Below are positions 1 to 7,083 of a stretch of 26,771 nt of DNA, piece after piece; within the stretch, counting starts at the first letter, position 1; each line of letters starts with the position of its first letter. The notes beneath the pieces were generated by a model. The model was given only the letters and a program-made list of their open reading frames with translations. It did not search any database and was not told where the DNA came from. Made by a program: the position numbers and the translations under genes. Source of the stretch: DASRHY01 sp046765875 (GTDB taxonomy: Bacteria; Actinomycetota; Actinomycetes; Propionibacteriales; Kribbellaceae); NCBI GenBank assembly GCA_046765875.1, contig JBKPSJ010000004.1, forward strand, positions 1 to 26,771, in the 5' to 3' direction.

Positions 1-1661
1 GCCGGTGGCCGGCGGGTCACCAGCAGGAAGCGTGCCAGACCGCTGCGGGTCGCGGCCACCGCCACCGTGCCACCCGGGCGGACGGTCCTGTCCGGCGCCG
101 GCGTCCAGGTCCACGCCTGGCTGGGCGGCCGGTACGCCAGCACCCGCAGACCGCCCGGGACGTCCAGCTCGGCGATGGTCCGGTCGACCACCTGCGAGCC
201 CGGCTCGACCACCACCTCGGTGAGCAGCAACACCCGGCGGCCGGCCGACACGGTGGTCTGCGCAGGCCGGTTCGACACCGCCGCGGCGACCGCCGGAGCG
301 ACCAGCATCGACACCGACTTGCTGGTGCCCAGGTGCAGCCGCCGCTCGACCCGCTGCGCCAGGTCGTGGTCGAACATCCGCAGCGTGATCTTGGCGTCAT
401 CGTTCAGCTCGCGGACCACCATCCCGGACTCCAGGTTGGTGATGTCTCCGTCGGTGATCGCGAGCAGCGCGCGGCAGCGCGCGACACCGGCCGAGCGCAG
501 CGTCTCCTCGCTTGCGGTGTCGCCGATGATCACCGGTATCCGCAGCCGCCGGGCCGTGAGTACACCGGGCGCGGACTCGTCCCGCTCGATCCCGACGACG
601 GCGATGCCGCGCTCGCTGAGCAACTCGACCACCCGGCCGCCGACGGTGCCGAGCCCGCACACCACGACGTGGTTGCGCGGCCGCCCTCGCACCCCACCCA
701 AAACCTGCTGGAGCCGGGCGCCGATCAGCGAGTCGACCACCACCGCGGTCAACAGCGCCACCAGTACGATCCCGCCCAACTGGGCGAGCACAGCACCGAG
801 CTTGGCCCAGTTCGGCGCAGCCGAGAACACCTGGTCTTCGACACCGGCGGTGGTCACGATCCCGGACGCTATGTACAGTGCATGGACCCAGGTGATGTTC
901 TCGCTGTAGGTGTGTGTGACGACCGTTCCCGCAATGATCAGGAACGCCATCACCGCCGCGATCAACCGCACCCGCCGGTCGACGACGTTGCGCAGGGCAA
1001 CCATCCAGTTGGCCCGGCGGACATCGCGGCCGATCCGGCGCTTCTTCACCGCGGCACCGAGCACGATGTCGCCGGCCGGGTCGTCCGAGGACGATGGCAG
1101 CAGGTCCGGCTGGGCCGCGGAGGTGATGTCGGCCAGTACCAGCAGATGTGGCTCGGAGATCAGCTCGGCCGGCCCGGCCACCACCCGCCGGCCGCCGAGG
1201 TCGGCCCAGGTGAGCTCGTCCTCCTCCAGCGCGTCGGACACGAACGCCGGCGCCGCCAGCGACGGCCCGGACACCACCACGCAGTCGCCGAGCAGCGAAC
1301 GCAACTGCATCCCGAGCCGCGGGTTGACCATCTGGACGACGATCTTGACCGACGGGTCGAGGTCGCGCGCCATCAGCGCACCGTGCACGTTGCGGACGTC
1401 GGTGTTGTCCAGCAACACCAGTGCCCTTGCCGTCGACGGGTTGACCCCGTCGGTGTCGATGCCGGACCGGCGCAGCACCGACTCGGTCAGCGCCCGGACC
1501 GCCATCAGGTGCGCACCGAGCTCGCTCATCCGCTCGAGGTGCGGCGAGTCCGGGCTCACGATCGCGACCACCCGCTCGCCGGAGTCCAGCAGTTCGGACA
1601 CCACCCGCAGCGTCGTACGGTCGGACCCGCACACGACGACGGTGCGGCGGTCGGAGGACAC
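1..1661 (-). CDS. RCK/TrkA-domain potassium-channel-like membrane protein (C-terminus cut by window edge)
   Basis: I read this frame by hand; it is open from a GTG at 1661 to the window edge (about 553 codons), and the stop of the upstream gene at 1689-1691 lies in frame, so 1661 is the only sensible start. Order: an N-terminal RCK-like Rossmann domain (VVVCGSD near residue 8), a first membrane helix (about 232-250), a pore loop (about 262-276), a second helix (about 287-312), a second TrkA-N domain starting with VVVCGLGTVGG (about 332-342), and a TrkA-C-like region (about 470-545). This two-helix pore between nucleotide-binding RCK domains is the layout of CASTOR/POLLUX-like and actinobacterial TrkA-type channels. 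The filter reads TTAGVED instead of TTVGYGD, so potassium selectivity is not assured. It lies 27 nt after the monooxygenase gene on the same strand and may be co-transcribed. Confidence 0.8.
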   Translation of the reverse strand, partial: MSSDRRTVVVCGSDRTTLRVVSELLDSGERVVAIVSPDSPHLERMSELGAHLMAVRALTESVLRRSGIDTDGVNPSTARALVLLDNTDVRNVHGALMARDLDPSVKIVVQMVNPRLGMQLRSLLGDCVVVSGPSLAAPAFVSDALEEDELTWADLGGRRVVAGPAELISEPHLLVLADITSAAQPDLLPSSSDDPAGDIVLGAAVKKRRIGRDVRRANWMVALRNVVDRRVRLIAAVMAFLIIAGTVVTHTYSENITWVHALYIASGIVTTAGVEDQVFSAAPNWAKLGAVLAQLGGIVLVALLTAVVVDSLIGARLQQVLGGVRGRPRNHVVVCGLGTVGGRVVELLSERGIAVVGIERDESAPGVLTARRLRIPVIIGDTASEETLRSAGVARCRALLAITDGDITNLESGMVVRELNDDAKITLRMFDHDLAQRVERRLHLGTSKSVSMLVAPAVAAAVSNRPAQTTVSAGRRVLLLTEVVVEPGSQVVDRTIAELDVPGGLRVLAYRPPSQAWTWTPAPDRTVRPGGTVAVAATRSGLARFLLVTRRPP

Positions 1662-1688
1662 GCCCCGATCGTAGAGTGACCGCGGGTT

Positions 1689-3155
1689 CTAGGAGGGTGC
1701 AGCGGCGCTACGTGGTGCCGTGCCGAACCGCAGCGCGTCGTCCTCGATCGCGCCGTGCCGGATCGTCATCAGGTCGCGCAGATAGTTCATCCGCAGCCGC
1801 CACGGCGCCCGGTCCCCCTGCTTGGGCAACTGGTCCAGCGACCGCTGTACGTACCCCGACGACAGGTCGATGAACGGCACCTCGGACACCTGCGGGTCGC
1901 GCTCCGGTACGACCGTGCGGTACCCGTGCTCGTCCATGTACCGCAGCAGCCGGGTCACGTACTCGCAGGCAAGGTCGGCCTTCAACGTCCACGACGCGTT
2001 CGGGTACCCGATGACGTAGGCGAAGTTCGGCACGTCGCTGAGCATCACGCCCTTGTACGCCATCGTGTGCGGCAACTCGACCGGCCGGCCGTCGACGACG
2101 TACCGGATGGCGCCGAGCGCGAGCAGGTTCAGCCCGGTCGCGGTGATGACGATGTCGGCCGGCAGCTCATCGCCGGAACTCAGCCGGATCCCGTCGGTGG
2201 TGAAGGCGTCGATCTCGTCGGTGACGACCGAGACCTGGCCGCGCGAGATCGCCCGGAACAGGTCGCCGTTCGGCACCAGGCACAGCCGCTGGTCCCACGG
2301 CGCGTACTTCGGTGCGAAGTGCGTGTCGACGGCGTAGCCCTCCGGCAGTTGCTTGCTTACTCCGCGGCGCAGGATGGCCTTGACGAGTTCCGGCCGCCGC
2401 CGGCACAGCCGATACGTAACCGACTGCAGCACCACATTCTTGGCCCGCGCCGCGGCGAAGCCGGCCCGGCGGCCGAGCAGTTGCCGCAGTCGGTTGGCCA
2501 GCGCGTCCTCCTGCGGGATCGACAGGATGTACGACGGTGAGCGCTGCAGCATCGTCACGTGCCCGGCCCGTCGCGCCATTGCCGGCACCAGCGTCACCGC
2601 GGTCGCGCCACTGCCGATCACCACGACCTGCTTGCCGTCGTAGTCGAGGTCCTCCGGCCAGTGCTGCGGGTGGATCACCTGTCCGGCGAACTCGTCGATG
2701 CCCTTGAAGGCCGGCGTGTACCCCTCGTCGTACCGGTAATAGCCGCTGCAGCAGAACAGGAAGTCACACGTGTACGCGACCGTGCCGCCGACGGTGTCGG
2801 CGTACACCGTCCACCGTGAGTCCTGGCTCGACCACTCCGCACGTACGACCTTGTGGCCGTACCGGATGTGCTGGTCGACACCGTAGTCGCGCGCGGTCTC
2901 ACGGACGTACCGCAGGATCGACGGACCGTCGGCCAGCGACTTGCGCCCCGCCCAGGGCCGGAACCGGTACCCGAGCGTGAACATGTCAGAGTCCGAGCGG
3001 ATCCCCGGGTACCGGAACAGGTCCCACGTCCCGCCGATCGCGTCCCGCGCCTCGAGGATCGCGTACGACGCACCGGGCCGGCTGGTCTCCAGATGGCAGC
3101 CGGCGCCGACCCCGGACAGCCCGGCACCGACGATCAGCACCTCGACGTGCTCCAC
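1689..3155 (-). CDS. flavin-containing (Baeyer-Villiger type) monooxygenase, EthA-like
   Basis: A 488-residue protein, the size of EthA-class monooxygenases. The FAD-binding GxGxxG is at residues 10-15, followed by the conserved FRYPGIRSDSDM stretch near 48-59 typical of the class. The Baeyer-Villiger fingerprint FxGxxxHxxxWP is complete at 156-167 (FAGQVIHPQHWP), and the NADPH Rossmann motif VVIGSGATA follows at 178-186. It should use FAD, NADPH and O2 to insert oxygen into ketones (or oxidise S/N); the substrate cannot be read from the sequence. The ATG at 3155 lies 3 nt after the SDR stop, so the two are almost surely co-translated. An alcohol oxidation by the SDR followed by Baeyer-Villiger oxidation of the ketone is a reasonable inference. 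The divergent TetR gene is the likely regulator. Confidence 0.9.
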   Translation of the reverse strand: MEHVEVLIVGAGLSGVGAGCHLETSRPGASYAILEARDAIGGTWDLFRYPGIRSDSDMFTLGYRFRPWAGRKSLADGPSILRYVRETARDYGVDQHIRYGHKVVRAEWSSQDSRWTVYADTVGGTVAYTCDFLFCCSGYYRYDEGYTPAFKGIDEFAGQVIHPQHWPEDLDYDGKQVVVIGSGATAVTLVPAMARRAGHVTMLQRSPSYILSIPQEDALANRLRQLLGRRAGFAAARAKNVVLQSVTYRLCRRRPELVKAILRRGVSKQLPEGYAVDTHFAPKYAPWDQRLCLVPNGDLFRAISRGQVSVVTDEIDAFTTDGIRLSSGDELPADIVITATGLNLLALGAIRYVVDGRPVELPHTMAYKGVMLSDVPNFAYVIGYPNASWTLKADLACEYVTRLLRYMDEHGYRTVVPERDPQVSEVPFIDLSSGYVQRSLDQLPKQGDRAPWRLRMNYLRDLMTIRHGAIEDDALRFGTAPRSAAAPS

Positions 3156-3158
3156 CGG

Positions 3159-4034
3159 TCAGTCCGCCGGGGCGCTGTAGCGGGCGCTGGTGGAGCGGCC
3201 CATCAGGGCGACCTCGGCGTCGATCTCCGGAAGCAGCCGGCCACCGTGCCGGCGGACCTCGCGCTCCCCGAGCCGGGAGGTGATCACCGGCTTGAGCCAG
3301 CCCATCACACCGACCCAGCCCGGCACGTACACCCGGCGCTTGCGGTCGGCCAGGCCCTTGACGAAGGCCCGCACGCAGACGTCGACCGACGTGGTCTTGC
3401 CGAGCGGTCCGGGCAGCGAGTCCAGCATCTTCTGGAACGCCGGAAGATCCTCCTTGGCGTCACGTACCAGCGGGGTGTCGATCCACGACATGTGCGCGCT
3501 GCCGACCCCGACTCCGTCACGCATGAGCTCGAGTCGCAGCGCGTTCGCGAAGTGCTCGACGCCGGCCTTGCTCGCGTTGTACGCCGCCAGCCCGGGCGAC
3601 GGCGCGAACGCGGCGAGGCTGGACACGATCAGCACATAGCCCCTGCGTTCGATCAGGCTCGGCAGCGCCGCGCGTACGGTGTGGAAGACGCCGAGCAGAT
3701 TGACGTCGAGTACGCGCTTGAACGCCGCCGGGTCGATCGCCTTGACCGAGCCGTAGCTCCCGATGCCGGCGTTCGCGAGCACCAGGTCGATGCCGCCGAA
3801 CCGCTCCACGCCCTGTGCGACCGCCTCCTCCATCGAGGCCAGGTCGCACACGTCGCACACCGCGGTGACGACGCGCTCCCGGCCGAGCTCGTCGGCCAGT
3901 TCCTTGAGCGGGGCGGCGTCGATGTCGGTCAGGATCAGCCTGACGCCGCGCCGGTCCAGCGCGCGGGCGGTCTCCGCACCGATCCCCCGGGCCGCGCCGG
4001 TGATCAGCGCGATCTTTCCGTCCAGCCTGCGCAT
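3159..4034 (-). CDS. short-chain dehydrogenase/reductase (SDR)
   Basis: A 291-residue classical SDR. The cofactor motif TGAARGIG is at 12-19, and an aspartate at 37 (LTDID) at the end of the second strand suggests NAD(H) rather than NADP(H). NAG is at 88-90, the structural Asn at 112, the catalytic Ser in IVSS (138/139), and Tyr152 and Lys156 in YNASK, so the active site is complete. The C-terminus is about 40 residues longer than a minimal SDR and carries hydrophobic patches (VYVPGWVGVMGWLKP, about 237-251) that might help it associate with membranes. The start ATG has a good ribosome site, GGAGG 6 nt upstream. It is the first gene of the SDR-monooxygenase unit and its promoter region holds two tandem repeats. 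Probable role: interconverting an alcohol and a ketone for the downstream oxygenase; substrate unknown. Confidence 0.9.
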   Translation of the reverse strand: MRRLDGKIALITGAARGIGAETARALDRRGVRLILTDIDAAPLKELADELGRERVVTAVCDVCDLASMEEAVAQGVERFGGIDLVLANAGIGSYGSVKAIDPAAFKRVLDVNLLGVFHTVRAALPSLIERRGYVLIVSSLAAFAPSPGLAAYNASKAGVEHFANALRLELMRDGVGVGSAHMSWIDTPLVRDAKEDLPAFQKMLDSLPGPLGKTTSVDVCVRAFVKGLADRKRRVYVPGWVGVMGWLKPVITSRLGEREVRRHGGRLLPEIDAEVALMGRSTSARYSAPAD

Positions 4035-4049
4035 GCCGTACCTCCAGCG

Positions 4050-4105
4050 ATCTGGAACCGGTCGGTGTCAACCTTGCATCTGGAACTGGCTGGTGTCAAC
4101 ATCGC
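4050..4105. repeat. two tandem 28-bp direct repeats in the SDR/TetR divergent promoter (candidate operator)
   Basis: Copy 1 (4050-4077) and copy 2 (4078-4105) abut exactly and share ATCTGGAAC at the left and GGTGTCAAC in the middle, with few differences. Each copy gives TTGACA on the minus strand (complement of 4066-4071 and 4094-4099), a perfect -35 hexamer reading toward the SDR gene, though I see no good -10. On the plus strand TTGCAT (4074-4079), 17 nt, then CAACAT (4097-4102) would start a leaderless tetR transcript at GTG 4109. A repeat filling the gap between a TetR gene and its divergent target is where an operator is expected. The assignment to this TetR is inference. Confidence 0.6.
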
Positions 4106-4108
4106 GGT

Positions 4109-4738
4109 GTGACCACCGGTCGGACGTACCGAGGCGCCGGGCCGCGCGAACGACAGGACGAGCGCCGCGCCCGGCTGGTCGATGCGGCGGTCGAGGTGTT
4201 CGGCACCACCGGGTACCGCAGCGCGACGGTCGACCGGATATGTGCCGTCGCCGGGCTGACCAAGCGGTATTTCTACGAGTCATTCGACGGCAGTGAGGCG
4301 CTGCTGCTGGCGGCGTACCGGTTCTCGATCGACGAACTCCACGCGAGCATGGTCGCCGGCGCGACCGCGCGCGGACCGGAGAACCTCGACGCGATGGTGC
4401 ATGGCGGCCTGGTCGCCTTCTTCGGAACGATCGACGCCGATCCGCGACTGGCCCGGATCGCGTTCTTCGAGATCCTCGGGATCAGCCGCCGGATCGACGC
4501 CGCCTACCAGGCCGCGATCCAGCGCTTCGTCGACACCCTGCTCGCCCTCGCCGAGCCCGCCTTCGCCGCCAGCGCACTCCCCCGCCGCGACCGCGAGGCC
4601 CTGGCCGAAGGAATCGTCGGCGCGGTGCTGATGATCGCCCAGCACTGGGTGGTCTCAGGCCGATCCCGCCCCCGCGCCGCCGTAGTCCGCAGCGCACACA
4701 CCATCGTCACCGCGGTACTCGACAAGGTCTCCGCCTGA
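4109..4738 (+). CDS. TetR/AcrR family transcriptional regulator
   Basis: A 209-residue protein of normal TetR size. The N-terminal helix-turn-helix spans about residues 16-62 and carries the family pattern: RERQDERRARLVDAAVEVFG, then GYRSATVDRICAVAGLTKRYFYESF, where the ..GLTKRYFYE.. segment is the recognition helix. The rest (about 65-209) is the helical ligand-binding and dimer domain, which is too variable to name a ligand. It starts at GTG 4109 with no ribosome site, consistent with a leaderless mRNA. It is divergent from the SDR-monooxygenase genes and shares with them a 74-nt intergenic region filled by two 28-bp repeats, so it probably represses that pair and itself. Its 3' end faces icmA across a strong hairpin. 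Confidence 0.92.
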   Translation: MTTGRTYRGAGPRERQDERRARLVDAAVEVFGTTGYRSATVDRICAVAGLTKRYFYESFDGSEALLLAAYRFSIDELHASMVAGATARGPENLDAMVHGGLVAFFGTIDADPRLARIAFFEILGISRRIDAAYQAAIQRFVDTLLALAEPAFAASALPRRDREALAEGIVGAVLMIAQHWVVSGRSRPRAAVVRSAHTIVTAVLDKVSA

Positions 4739-4743
4739 TCGAT

Positions 4744-4782
4744 TCGTGAGTCCGTGTTCGATTCCGGGACACGGACCCACGA
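4744..4782. terminator. bidirectional hairpin terminator between tetR and icmA
   Basis: Arms TCGTG-A-GTCCGTGT (4744-4757) and ACACGGAC-C-CACGA (4769-4782) pair over 13 bp with one A/C mismatch around an 11-nt loop. It sits between the stop of tetR (4738) and the stop of icmA (4795), which converge. There is no U-tract, as is common for terminators in high-GC actinobacteria. Confidence 0.75.
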
Positions 4783-4794
4783 CTCGACGCGGGT

Positions 4795-6471
4795 TCAGAA
4801 GCGAGCGGGTTCGCGGTATTCGCCCCACTCGGCGCGGAGGGCGTCGCAGATCTCGCCCATGGTGGCCTCCGCGCGGACGGCGTCGAGCATCGGCTCGATC
4901 AGGTTGGCGTCGGTACGGGAGGCCTCGACCATGGCGGTGAGGGTGCGCCGGACCGCCTCGTCGTCGCGGGACGACTTGCGCTCGGCGAGCACCCGGCACT
5001 GCTCGATCTCGACCTCGTGGCTGACCCGCAGTATCTCCAGCTCGCCGGTGACGGTGTCGTGCAGCGTGTTGACGCCGACGATCTTCTTCTCGCCCTTCTC
5101 GAGTTTCTGCTGGTACTCGAAGGCCGAGTCGGCGATCTCGGACATGAACCAGCCGTCCTCGATCCCGCGCAGGATGCCCGACGTCATCGTGCCGTCTGAT
5201 CCGCCCATCTCCTTGATCCGGGCGAAGATCTCCTCTGCCTCGGCCTCGATCTTGTCGGTCAGCGCCTCGACGAACCAGGCACCGCCGAGCGGGTCTGCGA
5301 CGTTGGTGACGCCGACCTCCTCCATCAGCACCTGCTGGGTACGCAACGCGATCTCGGCCGACTCCTCCGTCGGCAGCGCGAGCGTCTCGTCGAGGGCGTT
5401 GGTGTGCAGCGAGTTCGTCCCACCGAGCACCGCCGCCAGCGCCTCGACCGCGGTGCGTACGACATTGTTGTACGGCTGTTGCGCCGTGAGCGAGACACCT
5501 GCTGTCTGGGTGTGGAAACGCAGCCACTGCGCCTTGTCGGTCTTGGCGCCGTACACGTCCCGCAGCCAGCGGGCCCAGATCCGCCGGGCGGCGCGGAACT
5601 TCGCGATCTCCTCGAAGAAGTCCAGGTGGCTGTCGAAGAAGAACGACAGGCCGGGCGCGAACGAGTCAACGTCGAGCCCGCGGGACAGGCCCAGTTCGAC
5701 GTACCCGAACCCGTCGGCGAGCGTGTACGCCAGTTCCTGCGCGGCGGTCGAGCCGGCCTCGCGGATGTGGTACCCGGACACCGACAACGGCTTGTACGCG
5801 GGGATGTCGCGCGCGCAGTACTCCATCAGGTCGCCGATAAGGCGTAGATGCGGCTCCGGCGGGAACAGCCACTCCTTCTGAGCGATGTACTCCTTGAAGA
5901 TGTCGGTCTGCAGCGTGCCGTTGAGCTTGCCGATGTCGGCACCCTGGCGCTCGGCCGCGACAAGGTACATGCAGAACGCGGGGACCGCCGGACCGGAGAT
6001 CGTCATCGAGGTGGTGACGTCCTCGAGCGGGATGTCGCGGAACAGGACGTCCATGTCGGACGCGGAGTCGATCGCGACGCCGCAGTGCCCGACCTCGCCG
6101 AGCGACTTCGGGTCGTCGGAGTCACGGCCCATCAGCGTCGGCATGTCGAAGGCCACCGACAGCCCGCCGCCACCGGCGCCGAGGATCATCTTGTACCGCT
6201 CGTTGGTCTGCTCGGCGTTGCCGAAGCCGGCGAACTGGCGGATCGTCCAGGTCCGGCCGCGGTACCCGGTCGGGTACAGCCCGCGGGTGAACGGGAACTC
6301 CCCCGGCCAGCCGATCCGCTCCATCCGGGGGTCGTCGACCCCCTCGGGCGGGCCGTACACCGGCTCGACCTCCATACCGGACAGCGTTGTGAAGTCCGCC
6401 TCCCGGCGGCGCGACGCGTCGTACCTGTCCTGCCACCGCTGACGGCCGGCAGCGATCTCCTCGGCGTTCAT
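4795..6471 (-). CDS. icmA: isobutyryl-CoA mutase large (substrate-binding) subunit
   Basis: A 558-residue coenzyme-B12-dependent acyl-CoA mutase TIM-barrel subunit without its own B12-binding domain. In methylmalonyl-CoA mutase the substrate carboxylate is held by Tyr89 and Arg207; isobutyryl-CoA mutases have Phe80 and Gln198 instead. Counting from ATG 6471, this protein has Phe at 80 (RQFAGF) and Gln at 198 (KEYIAQKEW), the same numbers as Streptomyces IcmA. That supports both the identity and the start; the frame is open to 6522, but those 17 residues are not needed. It should interconvert isobutyryl-CoA and n-butyryl-CoA together with a small B12-binding subunit (IcmB), which is not in the window. 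It follows a MarR gene by 37 nt, and a palindrome fills the gap. meaB, a G-protein chaperone of such mutases, lies 2.5 kb away. Confidence 0.93.
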   Translation of the reverse strand: MNAEEIAAGRQRWQDRYDASRRREADFTTLSGMEVEPVYGPPEGVDDPRMERIGWPGEFPFTRGLYPTGYRGRTWTIRQFAGFGNAEQTNERYKMILGAGGGGLSVAFDMPTLMGRDSDDPKSLGEVGHCGVAIDSASDMDVLFRDIPLEDVTTSMTISGPAVPAFCMYLVAAERQGADIGKLNGTLQTDIFKEYIAQKEWLFPPEPHLRLIGDLMEYCARDIPAYKPLSVSGYHIREAGSTAAQELAYTLADGFGYVELGLSRGLDVDSFAPGLSFFFDSHLDFFEEIAKFRAARRIWARWLRDVYGAKTDKAQWLRFHTQTAGVSLTAQQPYNNVVRTAVEALAAVLGGTNSLHTNALDETLALPTEESAEIALRTQQVLMEEVGVTNVADPLGGAWFVEALTDKIEAEAEEIFARIKEMGGSDGTMTSGILRGIEDGWFMSEIADSAFEYQQKLEKGEKKIVGVNTLHDTVTGELEILRVSHEVEIEQCRVLAERKSSRDDEAVRRTLTAMVEASRTDANLIEPMLDAVRAEATMGEICDALRAEWGEYREPARF

Positions 6472-6482
6472 GGACCCCAAAA

Positions 6483-6500
6483 TACTAGGACGTCCTACTA
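6483..6500. promoter_or_regulatory. 18-bp palindrome upstream of icmA (candidate MarR operator)
   Basis: TACTAGGACGTCCTACTA: every position pairs with its partner except one C/C pair; the inner 12 bp are perfect. It lies 12 nt before the icmA ATG and 9 nt after the marR stop. On the minus strand it ends in TAGTAT (complement of 6482-6487), a 4/6 match to a -10 hexamer, so a bound repressor would block a local icmA promoter. The element TTAGTAG recurs near the marR start. Confidence 0.65.
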
Positions 6501-6508
6501 AATTCCAG

Positions 6509-7012
6509 CTAGGTAAAGTCACCGGCTTCGCGACGGAGCGGTTCGAGCACCGACCAGAGCATGCGGAGTTGCTCCTCCGACAGGCCGCGGACGGCGAAGT
6601 CGGCGTCGACCAGGTCCTTGGTGGCCCGCTCGACCAGGTCCCGGCCGGCCTCGGTGATCTCGCACAGCACCGCCCGGCGGTCGTCGGGGTGCGGGGTACG
6701 GGTGACCAGCCCGGCGGCCTCCAGCCTGCGCACGATCGAAGTCACCGACGTCGGGTGCACCTGGAGCCGTTCGCCCATCTTGCCCAGCGGCAGCGAGCCA
6801 CGGCGGGAGAATGTCAGCAGCACCAGCGCCTCGTACCGGGCGAAGGTCAGTCCATGCGGCCGCAGGATCTCGTCCAGTTCGCCGATCACGATCTGCTGGG
6901 CCCGCATCAGCGAGGTGACCGCGCGCATCTGCTCGACCGCGCCCCACCGCCGCGACCACTGCCGCGCCGCCTCGTCGATCGGGTCGAACGGCAGCGCCTT
7001 CTTGCTCGCCAT
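6509..7012 (-). CDS. MarR family transcriptional regulator
   Basis: A 167-residue winged-helix protein with the MarR layout: N-terminal dimer helices (about 15-45), then LTFARYEALVLL, the recognition helix in VHPTSVTSIVRRLEAAGLV, and the wing PHPDDRRAVLCEITEAG with the conserved DDRR. I chose ATG 7012 because MASKKALPFDPIDEA looks like a family N-terminus; an in-frame TTG at 7036 would add eight residues and no ribosome site is seen at either. It is transcribed toward icmA, 37 nt upstream of it. From memory, MarR genes also sit near icmA in Streptomyces (the SCO5413-SCO5415 region). It likely senses an acyl-CoA or related small molecule and controls icmA through the palindrome at 6483-6500; ligand and direction of control are inference. 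Confidence 0.9.
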   Translation of the reverse strand: MASKKALPFDPIDEAARQWSRRWGAVEQMRAVTSLMRAQQIVIGELDEILRPHGLTFARYEALVLLTFSRRGSLPLGKMGERLQVHPTSVTSIVRRLEAAGLVTRTPHPDDRRAVLCEITEAGRDLVERATKDLVDADFAVRGLSEEQLRMLWSVLEPLRREAGDFT

Positions 7013-7020
7013 GTCCGGCA

Positions 7021-7032
7021 GGCTACTAAGCC
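7021..7032. promoter_or_regulatory. GGCT-ACTA-AGCC inverted repeat at the marR start
   Basis: A 4-bp inverted repeat around 4 nt, 8 nt upstream of the marR ATG. Read on the minus strand it contains TTAGTAG, the same heptamer that forms the outer part of the icmA palindrome. It may be a weaker autoregulatory site for the same MarR protein; short elements like this also occur by chance. Confidence 0.3.
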
Positions 7033-7083
7033 GCAATTCGATCGGCGCGCGGTACGCTACCCGGCCTGCCGGCCGGACCTGTC

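Noticed and set aside
333..1679. Long plus-strand frame (448 residues) and a second minus-strand frame over the ion-channel gene.
   Set aside because: Composition is Arg/Pro/His-rich with no domain, while the third minus-strand frame gives clear Rossmann and membrane segments throughout.
4751..4776. TTCGATTCC in the tetR/icmA gap looks like a tRNA T-loop.
   Set aside because: The flanking five bases do not pair as a T-stem and no acceptor, D or anticodon arms are present. It is the loop of the terminator hairpin.
4754..5881. Serine-rich plus-strand frame (375 residues) opposite icmA.
   Set aside because: Antisense shadow of a highly conserved mutase gene; low-complexity Ser/Arg content.
4795..6522. 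Methylmalonyl-CoA mutase as the identity of the mutase gene.
   Set aside because: The carboxylate-binding Tyr and Arg of methylmalonyl-CoA mutase are Phe80 and Gln198 here, the isobutyryl-CoA mutase pair, and no B12 domain is attached.
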